This document shows positions 27,695 through 40,637 of a stretch of DNA of 64,000 nucleotides, piece by piece; position 1 is the stretch's first letter, and each line of letters starts with the position of its first letter. The stretch is from positions 1 through 64,000 of the forward strand of contig RXIC02000112.1 of the NCBI GenBank assembly GCA_003952965.2, in the 5' to 3' direction. Under the pieces are notes generated by a model that worked only from the letters and a program-made list of their open reading frames with translations, was not told the DNA's origin and searched no databases. Source of the stretch: Morella rubra (taxonomy: Eukaryota > Streptophyta > Magnoliopsida > Fagales > Myricaceae). Position numbers and translations under genes: made by a program.

Positions 27695-28084
27695 TTAGTA
27701 ATCATGCTTAGTAGCTAGGTTAACTATATTCCTATCTAGAAAGCTGGCAATTCTTTTGGGATTGTGGTGTAGCACAAAGGTATGGCGGTCCTTAAGCTGA
27801 TCATCTTTTCTGGGGTTCTGGGCAGTGGTGCTTGCCACTTCCAAATGCTCCTCTTTGCTCACCATTCTATTAAATTTTTCTCTTCTTTTCACAAAAGACC
27901 CACTCACTGTCTCAACAAAATCTGCCGCAAATAAAAGTGTACTGCTGGGGAATATATTGATTTGGTCCACAGCAGCGTCACTCCTCTCTACAAACAACTG
28001 GCAATGAGTATTAAGTTCTTTCAGTGGAACCATACTCCCTTTAAAGTTGCCAAGTTGGTCCGAAAGTATAGATTCCATCCCCAC
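27695..28084 (-). CDS. Hypothetical open frame, 129 aa
   Basis: An ATG-started frame on the minus strand with fairly ordinary amino-acid composition, including SFVKRREKFNRMVSKEEHLE, and no low-complexity stretch. I do not recognise a domain. It may be an exon or remnant of an unannotated gene; the frame continues open a little upstream of the Met. No neighbour supports it. Confidence 0.2.
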   Translation of the reverse strand: MGMESILSDQLGNFKGSMVPLKELNTHCQLFVERSDAAVDQINIFPSSTLLFAADFVETVSGSFVKRREKFNRMVSKEEHLEVASTTAQNPRKDDQLKDRHTFVLHHNPKRIASFLDRNIVNLATKHDY

Positions 28085-31000
28085 AAACCAAGAAAGCTTT
28101 TTTTTTTATTTTTTTATCAAAGTTTTTCCCTGTAAATTGTATTTAACCCAAAATATAGTGTAGGTTATCTTCTTAAAGGTTGTGTTAAGGAATGTATTTT
28201 TGTAGCATTTTAAGAACATTAAATTAATTTAGTGTCACTGCTGGGAAAAGGCTGCCAAAGCATGCCATGCTTTTGAAAAGGCACCAAAACATTGAAATTA
28301 TTTTGAAAGAGTAGAGTTGTACAGTAGATAAGAATCGCACTCTCCACGGCACATTTATAGGTGAAAGAATATTTCAATGGGGGTAGCTCTTGAAGATATT
28401 CTTCCTGATGATTCTCAATATGGGGGAAGTTATTTTAATTTCCCTTTATAGGCATGGCATCTTTGTCCGCACTTTGTAGTCTAAAATAGTAGCCAGGAGC
28501 ATCCAGAGCAGATTCCATTACTGTGTAATGGGAGTGATCGTGTAGGTCACTAAAAACGTCCTGAAAGCAAGAGAAAAACGACACTGAGGTACATGATTAT
28601 CCAGTGAATAAGGTACCAAATACAGTGGATACTCTACTACTATATGGTTACATACTTTAATATGAGAAAAATGCATTGCGAGAAGGAAAAATAGTACTTG
28701 TTTTGGCTGTAACGGGAAGCATAACTTCAGTTAAGGGTTGGGTCTTGATGGTTTGCTCCTTTTAAGGTTTTAAGTTCAAAATTTCAAAGGTGCTACTAAC
28801 TTTTTAGGGGCCACTTCTAAAGCCTTTGACCTTTTAATTGTTCGATTTGTGTGGGGCGAAAAAACTATACAGGCGGAATTAGTCGAGGTACACATAAATT
28901 GACCTAAACACTCGATTAGAGAGAAAAAAAAAAAAAAGAAGAAGAAGCAGAAACTGAAATTGAAACTGAAACATAACACAAACTGCATTTGCTCTAGGAG
29001 TTGGGGGACCAGAATCCTCTGCAATCACGGTATAATTCAAAAAGAGATAGATAATAAGTGGATTCCATTGTAAGGTCATATTATCCGTAATTTTTCATAA
29101 ACGTCATCAAATAATATAAGATATATATATTATATTTATTTCTTTCTAATTTATACCGTATAATGCAATTAGAATAGAAAATTTTCAAGAAATCCGCGTA
29201 CCGAGATAGGTTATGAGCTAGTCAGTTCTCTGTTGGACATATGTTAACCGGTTAATTTTTCCAAGGTGAAACCCTTCTGTTCTTCATGCGACAGCCCATT
29301 TGTAAGTCAACATGACAATAACTTTACGGTACAAGCACGCGACACTAGTATCAAGATGCTGCTTGCTTTCCAAGCATGGTACACTGCACCAGTGGTTGCA
29401 CTGAGAAACTATAAATGCAAATTTGAGGTAGGCCACTACCCGTTAGTGCCTGTTTTGAACCTTGAAGATGGTGATGGATCATCTGCTGTAACTGTGGATG
29501 TGGATTCCATGTGAAGTTGTTTTCTGGGATTAAAAAAATGCCACTCTTTCCATGAGCATCTTTATGAAAGAAAAGCTGAAACCCCCTCTGCGACTTTATG
29601 AAAGCACCAGTCGAACACCTTCAAGGTTCAAGCTAGCTAGAATCAACTCAAATTGGTCCGCTCCCACATGGGCACCAACATTGCTTGCAAAGGTTGATAA
29701 CCCAGTTGTTCCTTAGTTTTAATTTTCTTTACTAGTTTCTTTGACATTATGGCTTTGACGGTGGGTCTAAAGACATCTGAAGATTGAGGGAATAATGTTA
29801 CTTTTAGCGAAAATCGAGCAAGGGCTTATATGAGCTATTCTGCTGCTCATGATACAGGACAAGGCAGGCTGGAAGACTCTGCGGTCCCTATACTGTGTGT
29901 TTAATGCGTATTTGTCTTTTTTTGCAGGCTATTTTTGAGGGGAAGCTTCCAACACATGGTCATATGTGTGCCACTCTGCTCCAAATAAATGTTAAAGCAA
30001 CTTCCTCCACAGTCCGCCAAAGGGCCCAAACGCTGCAGACACCCGAAAACAGTGGGAGTTGGCAACCTCATGAAAACGGCGATTCATTCATTCAGTGATG
30101 AGTAGTTGCTGTTTAAGTCTGAGGAGATGGGTTTCTCGTCAGGACAGGGAAGTTCATCAAACATATGAAACTATTTAGAGTAGCTCTATACGGAACCGTT
30201 TCCTTGCTCAACAAAATTCCGCTACGTACAAGAAGGTGGGAAGCAATAAAGAGCATTGTGCACAGTAGCTGTGGTCCATGTAACCCAGATTTTGCCCTGT
30301 TTATATTGGCCTGCGAGGCAATTTCTGCCATATATACTCTAATCTAAAGGGAATGTTGATGAAGTGGAATACTGTCGTTAATGGTCCGAATGAGGAGTAG
30401 ATGGCCCAGTGACGACAGGAGAATCACCCTTTGAGGATAATTGCTTTTTTAGGCTACCTCTTTGGCCTTTGCTACGGCCGAGAGGGAAGAGAAACAGTAG
30501 AGCTGTCAGCTGATGAGCGATCGCAGTAGTGAGGAGGTGGGAACGGATCGAGACTCTTTAGAAGACTCTACAGTGGACTTCTTCAAAGATTCTTATGGCA
30601 CGTTTGTTCTCAAAGTTATTCTAGTAAACAATAGGAGTAAACCAAATTTATTAAAAAATAATTTAAAATCTCAAAAATTTATACATAAATATTAATACAT
30701 TTTATATAATCTCCAACAATTTTTTAAACAAATGTTAATAACTTTTCAAAGAAAATTATAACAAATATTTTTTTCATATTTTTCACCTAACTCCAATACT
30801 TTTTATTAAACAATTACATCAAATTATCTCTATCTATATCTTTTTACAAACTCCAACAAAAATTAAATATTTTTAAAATTTTCACTAATTTTTACACAAA
30901 AACTATAAAACTCTAATTTACATAAATATTCACAATTTTATCAAAATCTTAAAAATCTTACAATTTTTTTACAAACTAAACATTCCAAATTTAATTTTAA

Positions 31001-33054
31001 AACTTTAAAAAAATTTAGCTCAAAAGTCTAGCAATGCTGCAATAGCACGTGGAGCTGTTCACACGTATAAAGCATTCGGTTGGAAAGAGACATAGCTAAA
31101 ACGTCCTACGCAAGTTTTCACGGTTTTCCTCTTGTTCTTCAAGTTCCGAGCGCACGACCCTTTCTCTCAGACGGGCCGGTTCGGGCCGTGAAACATTGGC
31201 CTGGTGCTTGTAAAGAATTCCATGATCCAAATACCTCGTTCCAATCATGTGGGCTGTGGGTTGGGCTAAGTTAGTTAGTTTCAGGAGAAAGGGCCCAGGG
31301 TGCAGTTACGAGGCCCCCCGCCTGTGATTGTTAACGGCTACCCAAATGTACGTGGGATTTAAGAATCTCGACCAGTTACCTTAGATTGAGGTGAAAAAAT
31401 TTGGATCGCTTAATTCAAAATTGCTAGCTAACAATGTCGAAACTTTGTAGTAAATTTTACCCTAAAAAAAATTATAGATTCATGTTATTACATGGTAGAG
31501 TTTATTGTAACTTGTATTTTTGTTTGAATTTGAACACAAAAAAGTCATATTAGAGAATGCTTGCATATAAAGTAGGGTTGTTCAGGAACCATAAATTTTC
31601 AGTTATTCCATCGCCGGTACTAAAAAACTCAGTCCCCGGCTAAACCGATACCTGTACTGGTAGCCCAAATATGAAAAATTAGGAGGTTTTACCAGTGTCC
31701 AGTGTCCTTGGCACTGATAGTACGAGTACCCGTAAAATCGGATTTTAATTTTATTTTATTTTTAAGGGTAAAGGACAGGAACAAAACAACTCATGGAATG
31801 TGTATTTTGGATTTAATTGTGCAGAAGCATATGTGCAAAACTACTTTCTGCCGTGGCTTATTGAGTTAAACGTATATTTAGTTAGAATATAAGATAACTA
31901 ATAGAGTTTGTTATGTTTAGTTACTTATAGCAAATTTTTTTTAATTTTGAAAATATTAGCTATTTGTGCATATTTTATGCAACTACAGATTGAGTTGTTG
32001 CTCCACTCTGAAAAGATTCGGCCTTATAGCTGTTAAATGTGTAAATATCTAATATCCTATGTATGATATCTTATCTCTCTTTTTTCCTCTTCAGAATTGG
32101 TTTTATTGAAAATGACGATGTTGCTTGGAAAACATGTTTTAATGACTAGTCACGAGTTGTGTTGACCGCATGATGCACATTATATATGCAAGTTGGACAT
32201 TTAACTGTATCTTTTCCTTATATAGAAATCCTGTCAGCAAGGGGAACACCGGGTGTGCTAATGGGTTTGCGGAATTATTTTCTGTTTTTACTTGATATTA
32301 ATTTAAGTTTTTTTGGCTAAAAAATAAATAATGACATGCAGCTTGTTTCTAAAAGCTATTTAAACCGGGTTTCGTTCATGTCCTTTTATCCTAATAGGTT
32401 AAGATTTTCTTTAAGTTTATTGATTTTTCAATTTTATTGGTTTGAATTTTAGATTCTCACTATTTTTTTAAAATGTTAGTTAATTTCATTAATTTAGATT
32501 TTTTTGACATAGGCTCAATGGACCAAGAAAAAAAAAAGAAAAAAAATTATTAGGCTAAGTGCATAGCCGCTCAAAAAATGCCCAATATAAATGTCGATAA
32601 CCGGGAATTATTACCGCCACCAGCAAATGTCGGTTATCACAATTAACGATGGTAGTAACAATGACCAATATTTAAAAACTAGCTCATCCGATAATAATAA
32701 CGATTATTGTCATAATCAGCACCGCTATCGAATTTGAACACAGTCCTAAAACTGATATATACATTATAGCGTGCTTGCGTAGGAAGTCCTTTGTGGGCTG
32801 ATCTGGGTTATGGGGCCTGTTTAATGCCTTAGGATGGATCGTGAGTGATGGATGCATTGGTTTAGGGCCCATTCAGTAGCATTCTCTTAAGTGGATCGGG
32901 TTGTCTGAAGACCCAACTACCTGTTAAGCTGTCTATGTTGTTTCGGCGAACATAGGAGGTTGGTAGAATATATCGTGGGGAGAATGCATATGAGGACATT
33001 GAGGAGGCAGTAGAGAGAGAGAGAGAAAAAAAAAAGAAGGGGAAATTTTAACAA

Positions 33055-33464
33055 CACTGCTTGGGTTTATATGAGATTTTTAAAAATGTTTCATTTTAAA
33101 AAATTGACAATTTTACTGTTTGATTTTGGATCATGCTTGCAAAATCTATCTTTCTTTTCATCCAAATTTATAATTTGATTGACGACATAATAAGTCACTT
33201 GTCAATATATATCACATGACATGGTGTCTTAAAAATAAATAAGAATTGTAATTATAACAATAAATTAAAAAAATTAAACTTTACAAAAATCATAAATTAA
33301 ATAAAAATATTAAATGGTAAAAATATATTATAATTTTTATTTTATTTTTTAGACAAGTGACATGTCACTTGACCATATGTTGATACTTAGCATTCCACTT
33401 GGTTAATTCAATTAGAAATGTACATAAATGTAATGGAGCAAGCTCCCTTTAAACCCAAGTAGTG
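33055..33464. mobile_element. Candidate MITE, 410 bp
   Basis: Ends CACTGCTTGGGTTTA and TAAACCCAAGTAGTG are inverted repeats with one mismatch. Subterminal motifs AAGTCACTTGTCAATAT and CAAGTGACATGTCACTTGACCATAT are also partly complementary. AT-rich interior, no coding sequence. Target duplication not clear. Confidence 0.55.
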
Positions 33465-34327
33465 ATTTGTCAATTCTAGACACTTAAGATATTTTTAAAA
33501 TCTAATGAAAACCCATTTAGTAATAACTAAATTTCTCAAAAAAAAAAAAAAGAAGAGATTGATCAGTATTTATTGGAGACAGCTGAACCTCGAATTCAGA
33601 CAACTTGTAGTTTTCAGTTCCATTTTCTTTCAATCCAAACACTTTTCACTTTCATTACAATTTCTCTACTCAGAACCTAAAAAAATTCCTCAAAAAATAG
33701 TTTGCCACATAAATGAAAACAGAAACACTGATTGCAGACAATTTATCTATCTTAATCGCACAACTACTGCAGGTACCTGTTCCCCGGTTACTTTATGCTA
33801 GTTATATCGATGGTCCGTAGAAGCATTTATCGAATCATGGTGTCGACATCTTTCTCTGCCTTACTCATTTATATATTATTCTTCCAAATAGTAAGTATCG
33901 CATCGAATGCTTAAGCTTTCTCTGGAAAATGGTAAAGATCATGTGGTAATACCTTTTATTCATCACCTCCGTCCTCCTATCCAGCAGGTTAAATGGTCAA
34001 CTACAAGTAGATGGATCTCTTCCGGAAGTAACCATGGATTGGCTTGAAAGCAAAGCATCCTCTTTGGGCTCTGTAGAAGCCGAAAAGAAAGAGGCATCTT
34101 CACGTTCTTTTTTAATGCTCTTTGTTTCCCTTTAAGTTCTCAAAGTTAAGAAAGGATAACGAAATTCTGAAGTTGACGGACATGTCGAATATATGGTTTA
34201 TTTTTTACGAACACAGTTCACTTTTCTTCTCTACAAAAGTCTCCACATCCTCATCGTCTCACTGAACACAACCACTCTTGAAAGAGGAGAGCAAGCGTTG
34301 TCTTTGTGGGATAGTGTGTAGAGAAGT

Positions 34328-36001
34328 ATGTCATCGATTTGGAGGGAGAACAGGAGAGCAGGTGAGGCCTCTTGCAATGGGATTGTACGCCGGATGGTAA
34401 GCCTTCCCCGGAACATCATAGGGGGATTTTCGAGAGTAATGGGAGGAAGAAGAAATCACCAACCATCGAACTTTCAACTGCAACATCCAGAGGAGCCCGT
34501 CATTGGTGCAGAAGAGTGGGCATTTCTAGCCAGTTTTGAGCAACAATATGGTTCCTACCATCCCTTCTTCTATGCTTGTCGATTCATGGAGGCCCTGAAG
34601 TTAGCAGAGAATGATCACAAGTTCATGTTTATGTATCTTCACTCACCAGAACATCCTCTCACGCCCTCTTTCTGCAGGGACACTTTGTGTTCCGAACTGG
34701 TGGTACAATATCTTGATGCTAATTTTGTTTGCTGGGGAGCGGTGGCAAATAGAGAAGAGGGCCTGCAAATGACCGCAACTTTGAGGCCTACCAGCTTCCC
34801 ATTCAGTGCTGTAATAGCTCCTGCTCCTGGTGAGAGCATAGCAGTGCTGCAGCAGGTTAGTTGGACTTCAAGACTACATTCATCCTGCATTTCTATAAGG
34901 GAATCTGAGGCTTTTGTTCATGCATGCTCCTTTTATCTTTCGAGGAGTAGTAAAATTGAATAGCAGCCATCAGTAGTACTAGTATAGGTAAACATCGAAA
35001 AGCTGCAATCAGCAGTTAGTGATTACTATTTGTTGGTGTGTGCAAGGTGGGATGAAACCTCTTTTTCAGATTTGTGCTAACATATATATACTAGGTACCG
35101 TATAGTGGCTCAGTCGCACACGCATTGTACTCTCTTATCAGTCTGTCTGCAGCTTCTAACTGCAGAATTTCTGATGAACACCTGATCAGACTTGAACTAT
35201 CATTTACTATTTTCCCCTGCTTTGTCCAAGTTTAGATGGAGGGGCCAATTTCCCCAGCTGAGCTGGTGGAGGTTCTCCAGAGGACAATGGAGGAGCAAGG
35301 GTTAGCTTTTGGGAGTGGAAGGGCCAAGCTGGAAGAAAAGATAAGAGCCGATCGTCACCTCAGAGAAGAACAAGATGCAGCATATCTTGCGTCTCTGGCG
35401 ATGGACAAGGTGTGTTCCTATGTGGTAGTCTATGTTCTAGGTCCAACTCACAACTATAAGGCTGCAAATTGATAATGAACCAACATTCTTGCTCATCTTA
35501 GGAAAAGGAAAGACTGAGGAACTTACCTTTTGGGGAGAGAGTTCAGAAACAAGTAGAAGCTCCAAGTAAAGCAAATTATGACAAGCTAAGGAACAGTACA
35601 AAACAGCATGGTAAGATCAAAGAGAGTGCCATTACTAGAGAAACTCAATCCAAAGAAGTTGCATACAGGGGCAAGGATCCCCAAGCTACCCAGGTAAATA
35701 TTTGTGCTACCAAAATTTGGATTGGGAGTAAATGTAGTGTTAGTAGTATTAAATCGTGTCTGTCATTTCTCAGATTTTGATACGGTTTCCAAACGGTGAA
35801 AGAAGAGAGCAGAGCTTTGCAAGCACAGACAAAGTCCAATCAATATACAGATACATAGATTCATTAGGCCTTGTGGGTGTTGGAAACTACAGGTTGATAT
35901 CAAGCTTCCCTAGAAAAGTTTTTGGTGTTGATCAGATGAGCATGACGCTCAAAGACAGTGGCCTCCATCCTAGAGCAAGCCTGTTCTTGGAGCCTCTCTA
36001 A
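34328..36001 (+). CDS. UAS-UBX protein, PUX10/FAF2-like CDC48 adaptor
   Basis: Plant UBX-domain protein resembling PUX10, the lipid-droplet adaptor that recruits CDC48, and animal FAF2/UBXD8. Exons: 34328-34855, 35236-35409, 35502-35693, 35774-36001, giving 373 residues. Order: a basic, weakly hydrophobic segment (about 18-40, VRRMVSLPRNIIGGFSRVMGG), which may insert into a membrane; a thioredoxin-like UAS domain (about 55-185) with FMYLHSPEHP; a charged helical region (about 185-290) with REEQDAAYLASL; and a UBX domain (299-373). The UBX domain has RFPNGER and the FPR turn (343-345) that contacts the CDC48/p97 N domain. Unlike PUX10, no UBA domain precedes the membrane segment and the protein is about 100 residues shorter. 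The start is the first ATG of a long open exon. Confidence 0.88.
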
Positions 36002-37317
36002 ACATCTGTCAATTTCAGTGTCTGAAAGGAACCAGGAACTTATCCTGGACATCGTTTTAAATAGACAATATGCTTTTCTTCACTTTTGTCACCTCATTGA
36101 TATCCTTGCTGTAATTTGAACATTGCACACCATATACACGGGGAAACAAAGAGTAGGGGAAGTTCACCTCTAACACAAAGGTTCTCGCCAACCATGAGGT
36201 CCTTGGTGACATCATGATCCAGTCTATAAAGAGACAGTAGCTGCCCTATGTTGTAGTTTTCTAAGAGAAGCTCATTCTTATATGAGGTTAGGTTTGACAT
36301 GAAGCTTCTATTGATTCAAGCAAAACGCCACTTACTTGATCTGCAATTGAATTATAAGGGCTTGTAATTGACGAAAGGAACTGAAACATCTCATCTAAAA
36401 CAAATTCTCCATGTGAAGCTTCTAATGGTTCATGCCACATGGCTTCTAATTGAGAGAAGGTCCTCTGCTGCCGCTGATAACTGTCTCTTATTCTCTTATT
36501 AGAGATGCTCGTATAACAAGCAGATACTTGGCCGTGATAGCAAAAAGAACTGGTTTCGTAGACCAGAAACTCCCCCAGAAAAATGTGGAGAGGAGCGGAT
36601 GAAAATGGCTGTGATGACTTTTGTGATGGACTGTATAAATTCTCTTCTACCAATTCCCCGTTTTATCACCACCATGTATCCAAGTTGCCAATTTGGTCTG
36701 TCTAGAGATGAGAATAGGAAGCAGCATTTGTAAGCCAAGTTGTGGTTTTTTGAGAACCCAAATTTTTTATCACCACCATGTATCCAAGTTGCCAATTATG
36801 AGAATAGGAAGCAGCATTTGTAAGCCAAGTTGTGGTTTTTTGAGAACCCAAATTTATTCTTCTTTTTGCGGTCTTCCCAGGAATCAAACAACAAACTCGT
36901 TAACATTATTTAGAAGAATCCAAATTTTGTTTCTCTTTCCTTTTATGTTATTGCAAATTTTCAATTTCCTTAAATCAGCATTCTCTTCCTCCCGTTCAAG
37001 TTTTCCATCTTAATCGATAGTGGTAGGTAAGTTCCCAACGAGTGGGGTTGAAAAATCATGGACTAAGGGAGTTGGTATTCTCACCAATCACAAATAAGCC
37101 AAGGAAAATTTAGTGTGTGTTTTTGCTAAACTCCTGAGTAATGCTTATTATGGGTATTAAGAAAAATAAGACAAAATAAGGAGAGAGAGATAAAAAGAAC
37201 GCCGTCACTTTAAATTGCTGGAGGCGTTTAAACAGGCTTCGTCAGGCATCACATTCTCAAGTCTCATCGTTATCACCGACCGCCTGCGACACTCAAGCAC
37301 TGAATTTCCATTTGTCA
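36002..37317. other. Intergenic between UBX and CRAL-TRIO genes
   Basis: Holds the UBX-gene 3' UTR, an unassigned minus-strand frame (36288-36653, 121 aa) and a gapped tandem repeat at 36661-36852. The frame includes YQRQQRTFSQLEAMWHEPLE and contains a GTAAGT donor-like site near its end, so it could be an exon of an unrecognised gene; confidence is low. Confidence 0.5.
36661..36852 (+). repeat. Tandem repeat, second copy with internal deletion
   Basis: Copy 1 36661-36764 and copy 2 36765-36852 both start TTTTATCACCACCATGTATC and share GAATAGGAAGCAGCATTTG and TTTTTTGAGAACCCAAATT. Copy 2 lacks about 16 nt (TTGGTCTGTCTAGAG region); the remaining sequence is identical. Confidence 0.9.
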
Positions 37318-40300
37318 ATGGCGCTCCGTCTGTGTCAAACTCTTCGTCACCCGCTGGTCCGTCCAAGTAATTTTTCCATGAAAGCAACTCCAACTCGGAA
37401 CCTATCTGTCCAGAACTGTGTACTCGACGAGAAAGAGTCACGCCAGGTTCTGCTTCTAATTCTCTTTTGCGCACTAGTAGTTGGAAGTGTTCTTTTTTTG
37501 ATATATGGGCACCTGGTCAATTAGAATATATATGTCTTGGTGTGTGGGTGGGTGTGTTAGAATGAGGTATGTGATAAAATGCCTTTGGCCGAGGACTTGT
37601 AATTTTGTAGTTCCCATTGCTCCATTTGGTGGTAGGGAAAACAGAGCGATGGAATCTAACTTCGATTGTGAATCCTGAATTACGAACATACTTTTGCCCC
37701 TAATACCGAATATCTCAGAATATACAAAGATCCTTTTTTTCCCCTTTTTTTGTTTCTGTTTTTAAGGCTTTTGATTTCACAATAATGATAGGCTATTGGT
37801 TGCTAAAAAAAGATGACCTAATAACCTATGAGTGAAGCATTAAAAATGGAGGATAGTAATAACAAAATACAACCATTTTCTTTAGATACATATCAAGCAT
37901 AATATTAACAAAAACTACCACCATTTAGCTTAGTTTATATGTGCTTAAACATGCCGGTGGCAAAAAGCGCACAGAACACAAACCCATTTTATTTACCGAG
38001 TACTTTCTCTGTTCTATCGACTGGGAGAGCAATTGGAGGGTAGGACCAAATGGAGCCCATTTTTGGGTAACTGGACTAGTATGGTTGTATTATGTTGATG
38101 AGCATCTTGTTTGATTGTTTCTGCATTCTCATATTATATTAAGGAGGTCAATTTTTACTTTAGGATTTGGTGTCTAAATATGCAGCTAGTTTTGGAAGTA
38201 AAAGAGAAGCTTGAAAATGAATACCCCAGTCTTCCTGTCGGCAAAAATGGAAGAGATGATGAAGATATGATCCTATGGTTTCTGAAGGACCGGAAGTTTT
38301 CTGTTGAAGATGCTGCGGCAAAATTGACTAAAGCCATTGTATCCTTAACATTGTTGCACAGTTCTTAATCTTACCATTTATACATTTCTGTGTGCTTGCA
38401 CAAGTGTTGTGATTTGAACTTTATTTGACTACTCTGAGTTGCTTAGAATTAAAATTCATTGACAGATGGGGACTGAGAAGAATTTCATAGACATTGAAGA
38501 TGTTATTTTTTCTTTTCAGAAATTGTTTTAATTTCGTTGTCTTTTCCATGAAAGGCTATTGTGAAACATCCTAGTTGTTGCTTAAGAGAAATGAATGGTT
38601 CTTTGTAAAAATATGAAGTCTACATTGGAAGATTTGTTTGATTAAAGAGTTAAAAAATGAAGGATGTTTTATAATTTCATGCTTTGTACACTTTTCCATT
38701 CTACCCCTACAAGAAATGGCGTCAAGAATTCAAGGTGCGTGAATTGTCTGAGGAGTCGGTGAAAAACATAGCTCAGAGTGGGAAAGCCTATGTGCATGAT
38801 TTTCTTGATGTCGATGGCAGACCAGTGCTCATAGTGGTGGCATCTAAGCATATTCCCGCAGTAAGTTAAAAACTTAAAGAACCACTCTCTTTATCTGTAA
38901 ATTTTAGGCTTTCTATGAAAGAAATGTTCAATTTTATGTTTACCTTAAAGAACTGTTAGTCACCCTCCCCTATGTCTCAAATCTTGTGATGCTACTTTGG
39001 TCTGATGAAGTGGATTTCTGAGAATACACAAGGAAGCACATATTTTGCAATGATATTGAGAGTGTCCTGATATCCACAATGCAACAGGCTTTCTATGTTT
39101 GACTTACTTCAAGGACAGAAGTAATTGTCGAAATAAGTGGCCTATGGGATGCATCATTGAATTTTGAGAAGGAGAGTGCTTGAGACTATGTTTGTCAAAG
39201 AATCCCCACTGGCTATCCCTCCCCCCACCCCCCTCATTTTCAAGCCACTTAGAACTCCTTCCTGCATTTTGTCTTCAGTCTATTCCACATCGTTGTTTTT
39301 AAAGCAAAGTTAGGATGACCCTAGATTTCTTGTCTGCATGAATAGTTTGCTAGTCTCTTTATGGTATTTGAGGTTGAACAAAATTTGCTTGATCATAAAC
39401 TCCAATTCGATATAGCTGATGATCAATTTGCTTTTTGGGAATGAATTTTAACTTCTAACCCTAACCATGTGCTTATGGATGCAGGAACCTGCAGAAGATG
39501 AGAAACTCTGTGTGTTCTTGATTGAGAAGGCCTTGCGTAAGCTCCCAGCTGGGAAAGAAGAAATACTTGGGATATTTGATCTTCGGGGGTTTGGTATGGA
39601 TAACGCAGATCTTAAGTTTATAACATTTGTGGTAAGTTTTATGCACCAGCCGCCAATTGTGTTCTAAATGGCTAATTTGAACTTGGATAAATGTGTTGAT
39701 TCTCTTGTTGTAGTCAATCAAGCATATAGGACTAAACTAGCATCAAAATTGGATGATTTCTTTTTATTTATTCTCTGTACTTTTCTGAACAATGGTCGAG
39801 ATGGCATGCTATCTATTTCTTCCAGTCTTTATGTTGGTAGTTATTGTCAATGTTCTGTGAACTGTCCTTGTACTCGTACAATTGCTACTGCTCGATGCTG
39901 TTGCTTTTTGCTGGCAAATAGATGATTGATCAGATTGACTGTTTAAATTGAAAGGAAACCATCACTTGTTGTTTGGCTTTTTAACCTGAAATCACGTATC
40001 CTCAAGTAAGTTTTGTCCGTACTTTGCAGAGATACATCTAGAGGTGTGGGGGTTGTGTATATACATACATATGTGTGTATATCTTTTACGACAATGGCAT
40101 AATTACATGATGTAGTATATGAGCCTTCGGTTTGATTTGTTGATCTTTTTTCCTGACAGTTTGATGTATTTTACAAATATTATCCGAAGCGGTTGGGCCA
40201 AGTCCTCTTTGTGGAAGCTCCATTTGTGTTTCAGCCAATTTGGCAGCTTGCCAGGCCCTTGTTGAAATCCTATGCTTCACTGGTATGGACTCACCATGCT

Positions 40301-40637
40301 ACTTGTGCATTTGTTGTTTCCAAGGACAATCTTTAAGTGCAGAAGATATAGTCAATGCCCAAAAGGGGAACTCCCATGCTGCATTACAAAGTCAGATACT
40401 ACATTCGCCAGCAGCTTATATTTAATTCTTGAGGTTACCATAAGACCGCCCTTTTGGCTGTGGGTTTAACAACTCTTTAAGTGTTTTTCAGCCTTTCTGC
40501 ACTTATGCCCATGTTTGTCTATTTGTCATGTGATCGCATGTACATATTTGTTCTTGCAGGTAAGATTTTGCTCCGTGGAGACACTGAGGAAAGAATATTT
40601 TACAGAAGGGACACTGCCAGCTACTTTTAGAGACTGA
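37318..40637 (+). CDS. CRAL-TRIO (Sec14-like) protein, probably plastid-targeted
   Basis: Small Sec14/CRAL-TRIO lipid-binding protein without the long N-terminal parts of patellins; it resembles the Arabidopsis Sec14-like gene that, from memory, lies near JMJ20 (AT5G63060). Exons: 37318-37446, 38186-38338, 38714-38860, 39485-39631, 40160-40282, 40560-40637, giving 258 residues with all junctions in phase 0. Residues 1-40 are rich in Ser, Thr and Arg with few acids, like a plastid transit peptide. The CRAL-TRIO N region (about 45-95, [20 protein letters not shown]) is followed by the lipid-binding domain (about 100-240) with [25 protein letters not shown] and [18 protein letters not shown]. 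The intron 1 donor (CAG|GTTCTG) is weak. The ligand is not known. Confidence 0.88.

Larger units (their letters stand above)
25240..34327. other. Long gene-poor spacer
   Basis: Nine kilobases between the neprosin 5' end and the UBX gene. It contains MITE-like elements (27018-27215, 33055-33464), a G20 run (27521-27540), and long AT-rich parts (26380-26650, 27230-27430, 30600-31020, 32280-32560). Several medium frames are unassigned: minus 25892-26254 and 27695-28084, plus 29266-29514 and 29895-30098. A minus-strand piece 28452-28560 follows a good acceptor (TTTCAG) and stays open for about 42 codons to a stop, so it could be a terminal exon of an unrecognised gene. None matches a family I know. 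Confidence 0.5.

Noticed and set aside
29266-30098. Two plus-strand frames with exon-like edges
   Set aside because: Splice-like sites exist (GAG|GTAGGC, TTTGCAG|GCTATT) but the peptides match nothing I know and phases could not be verified.
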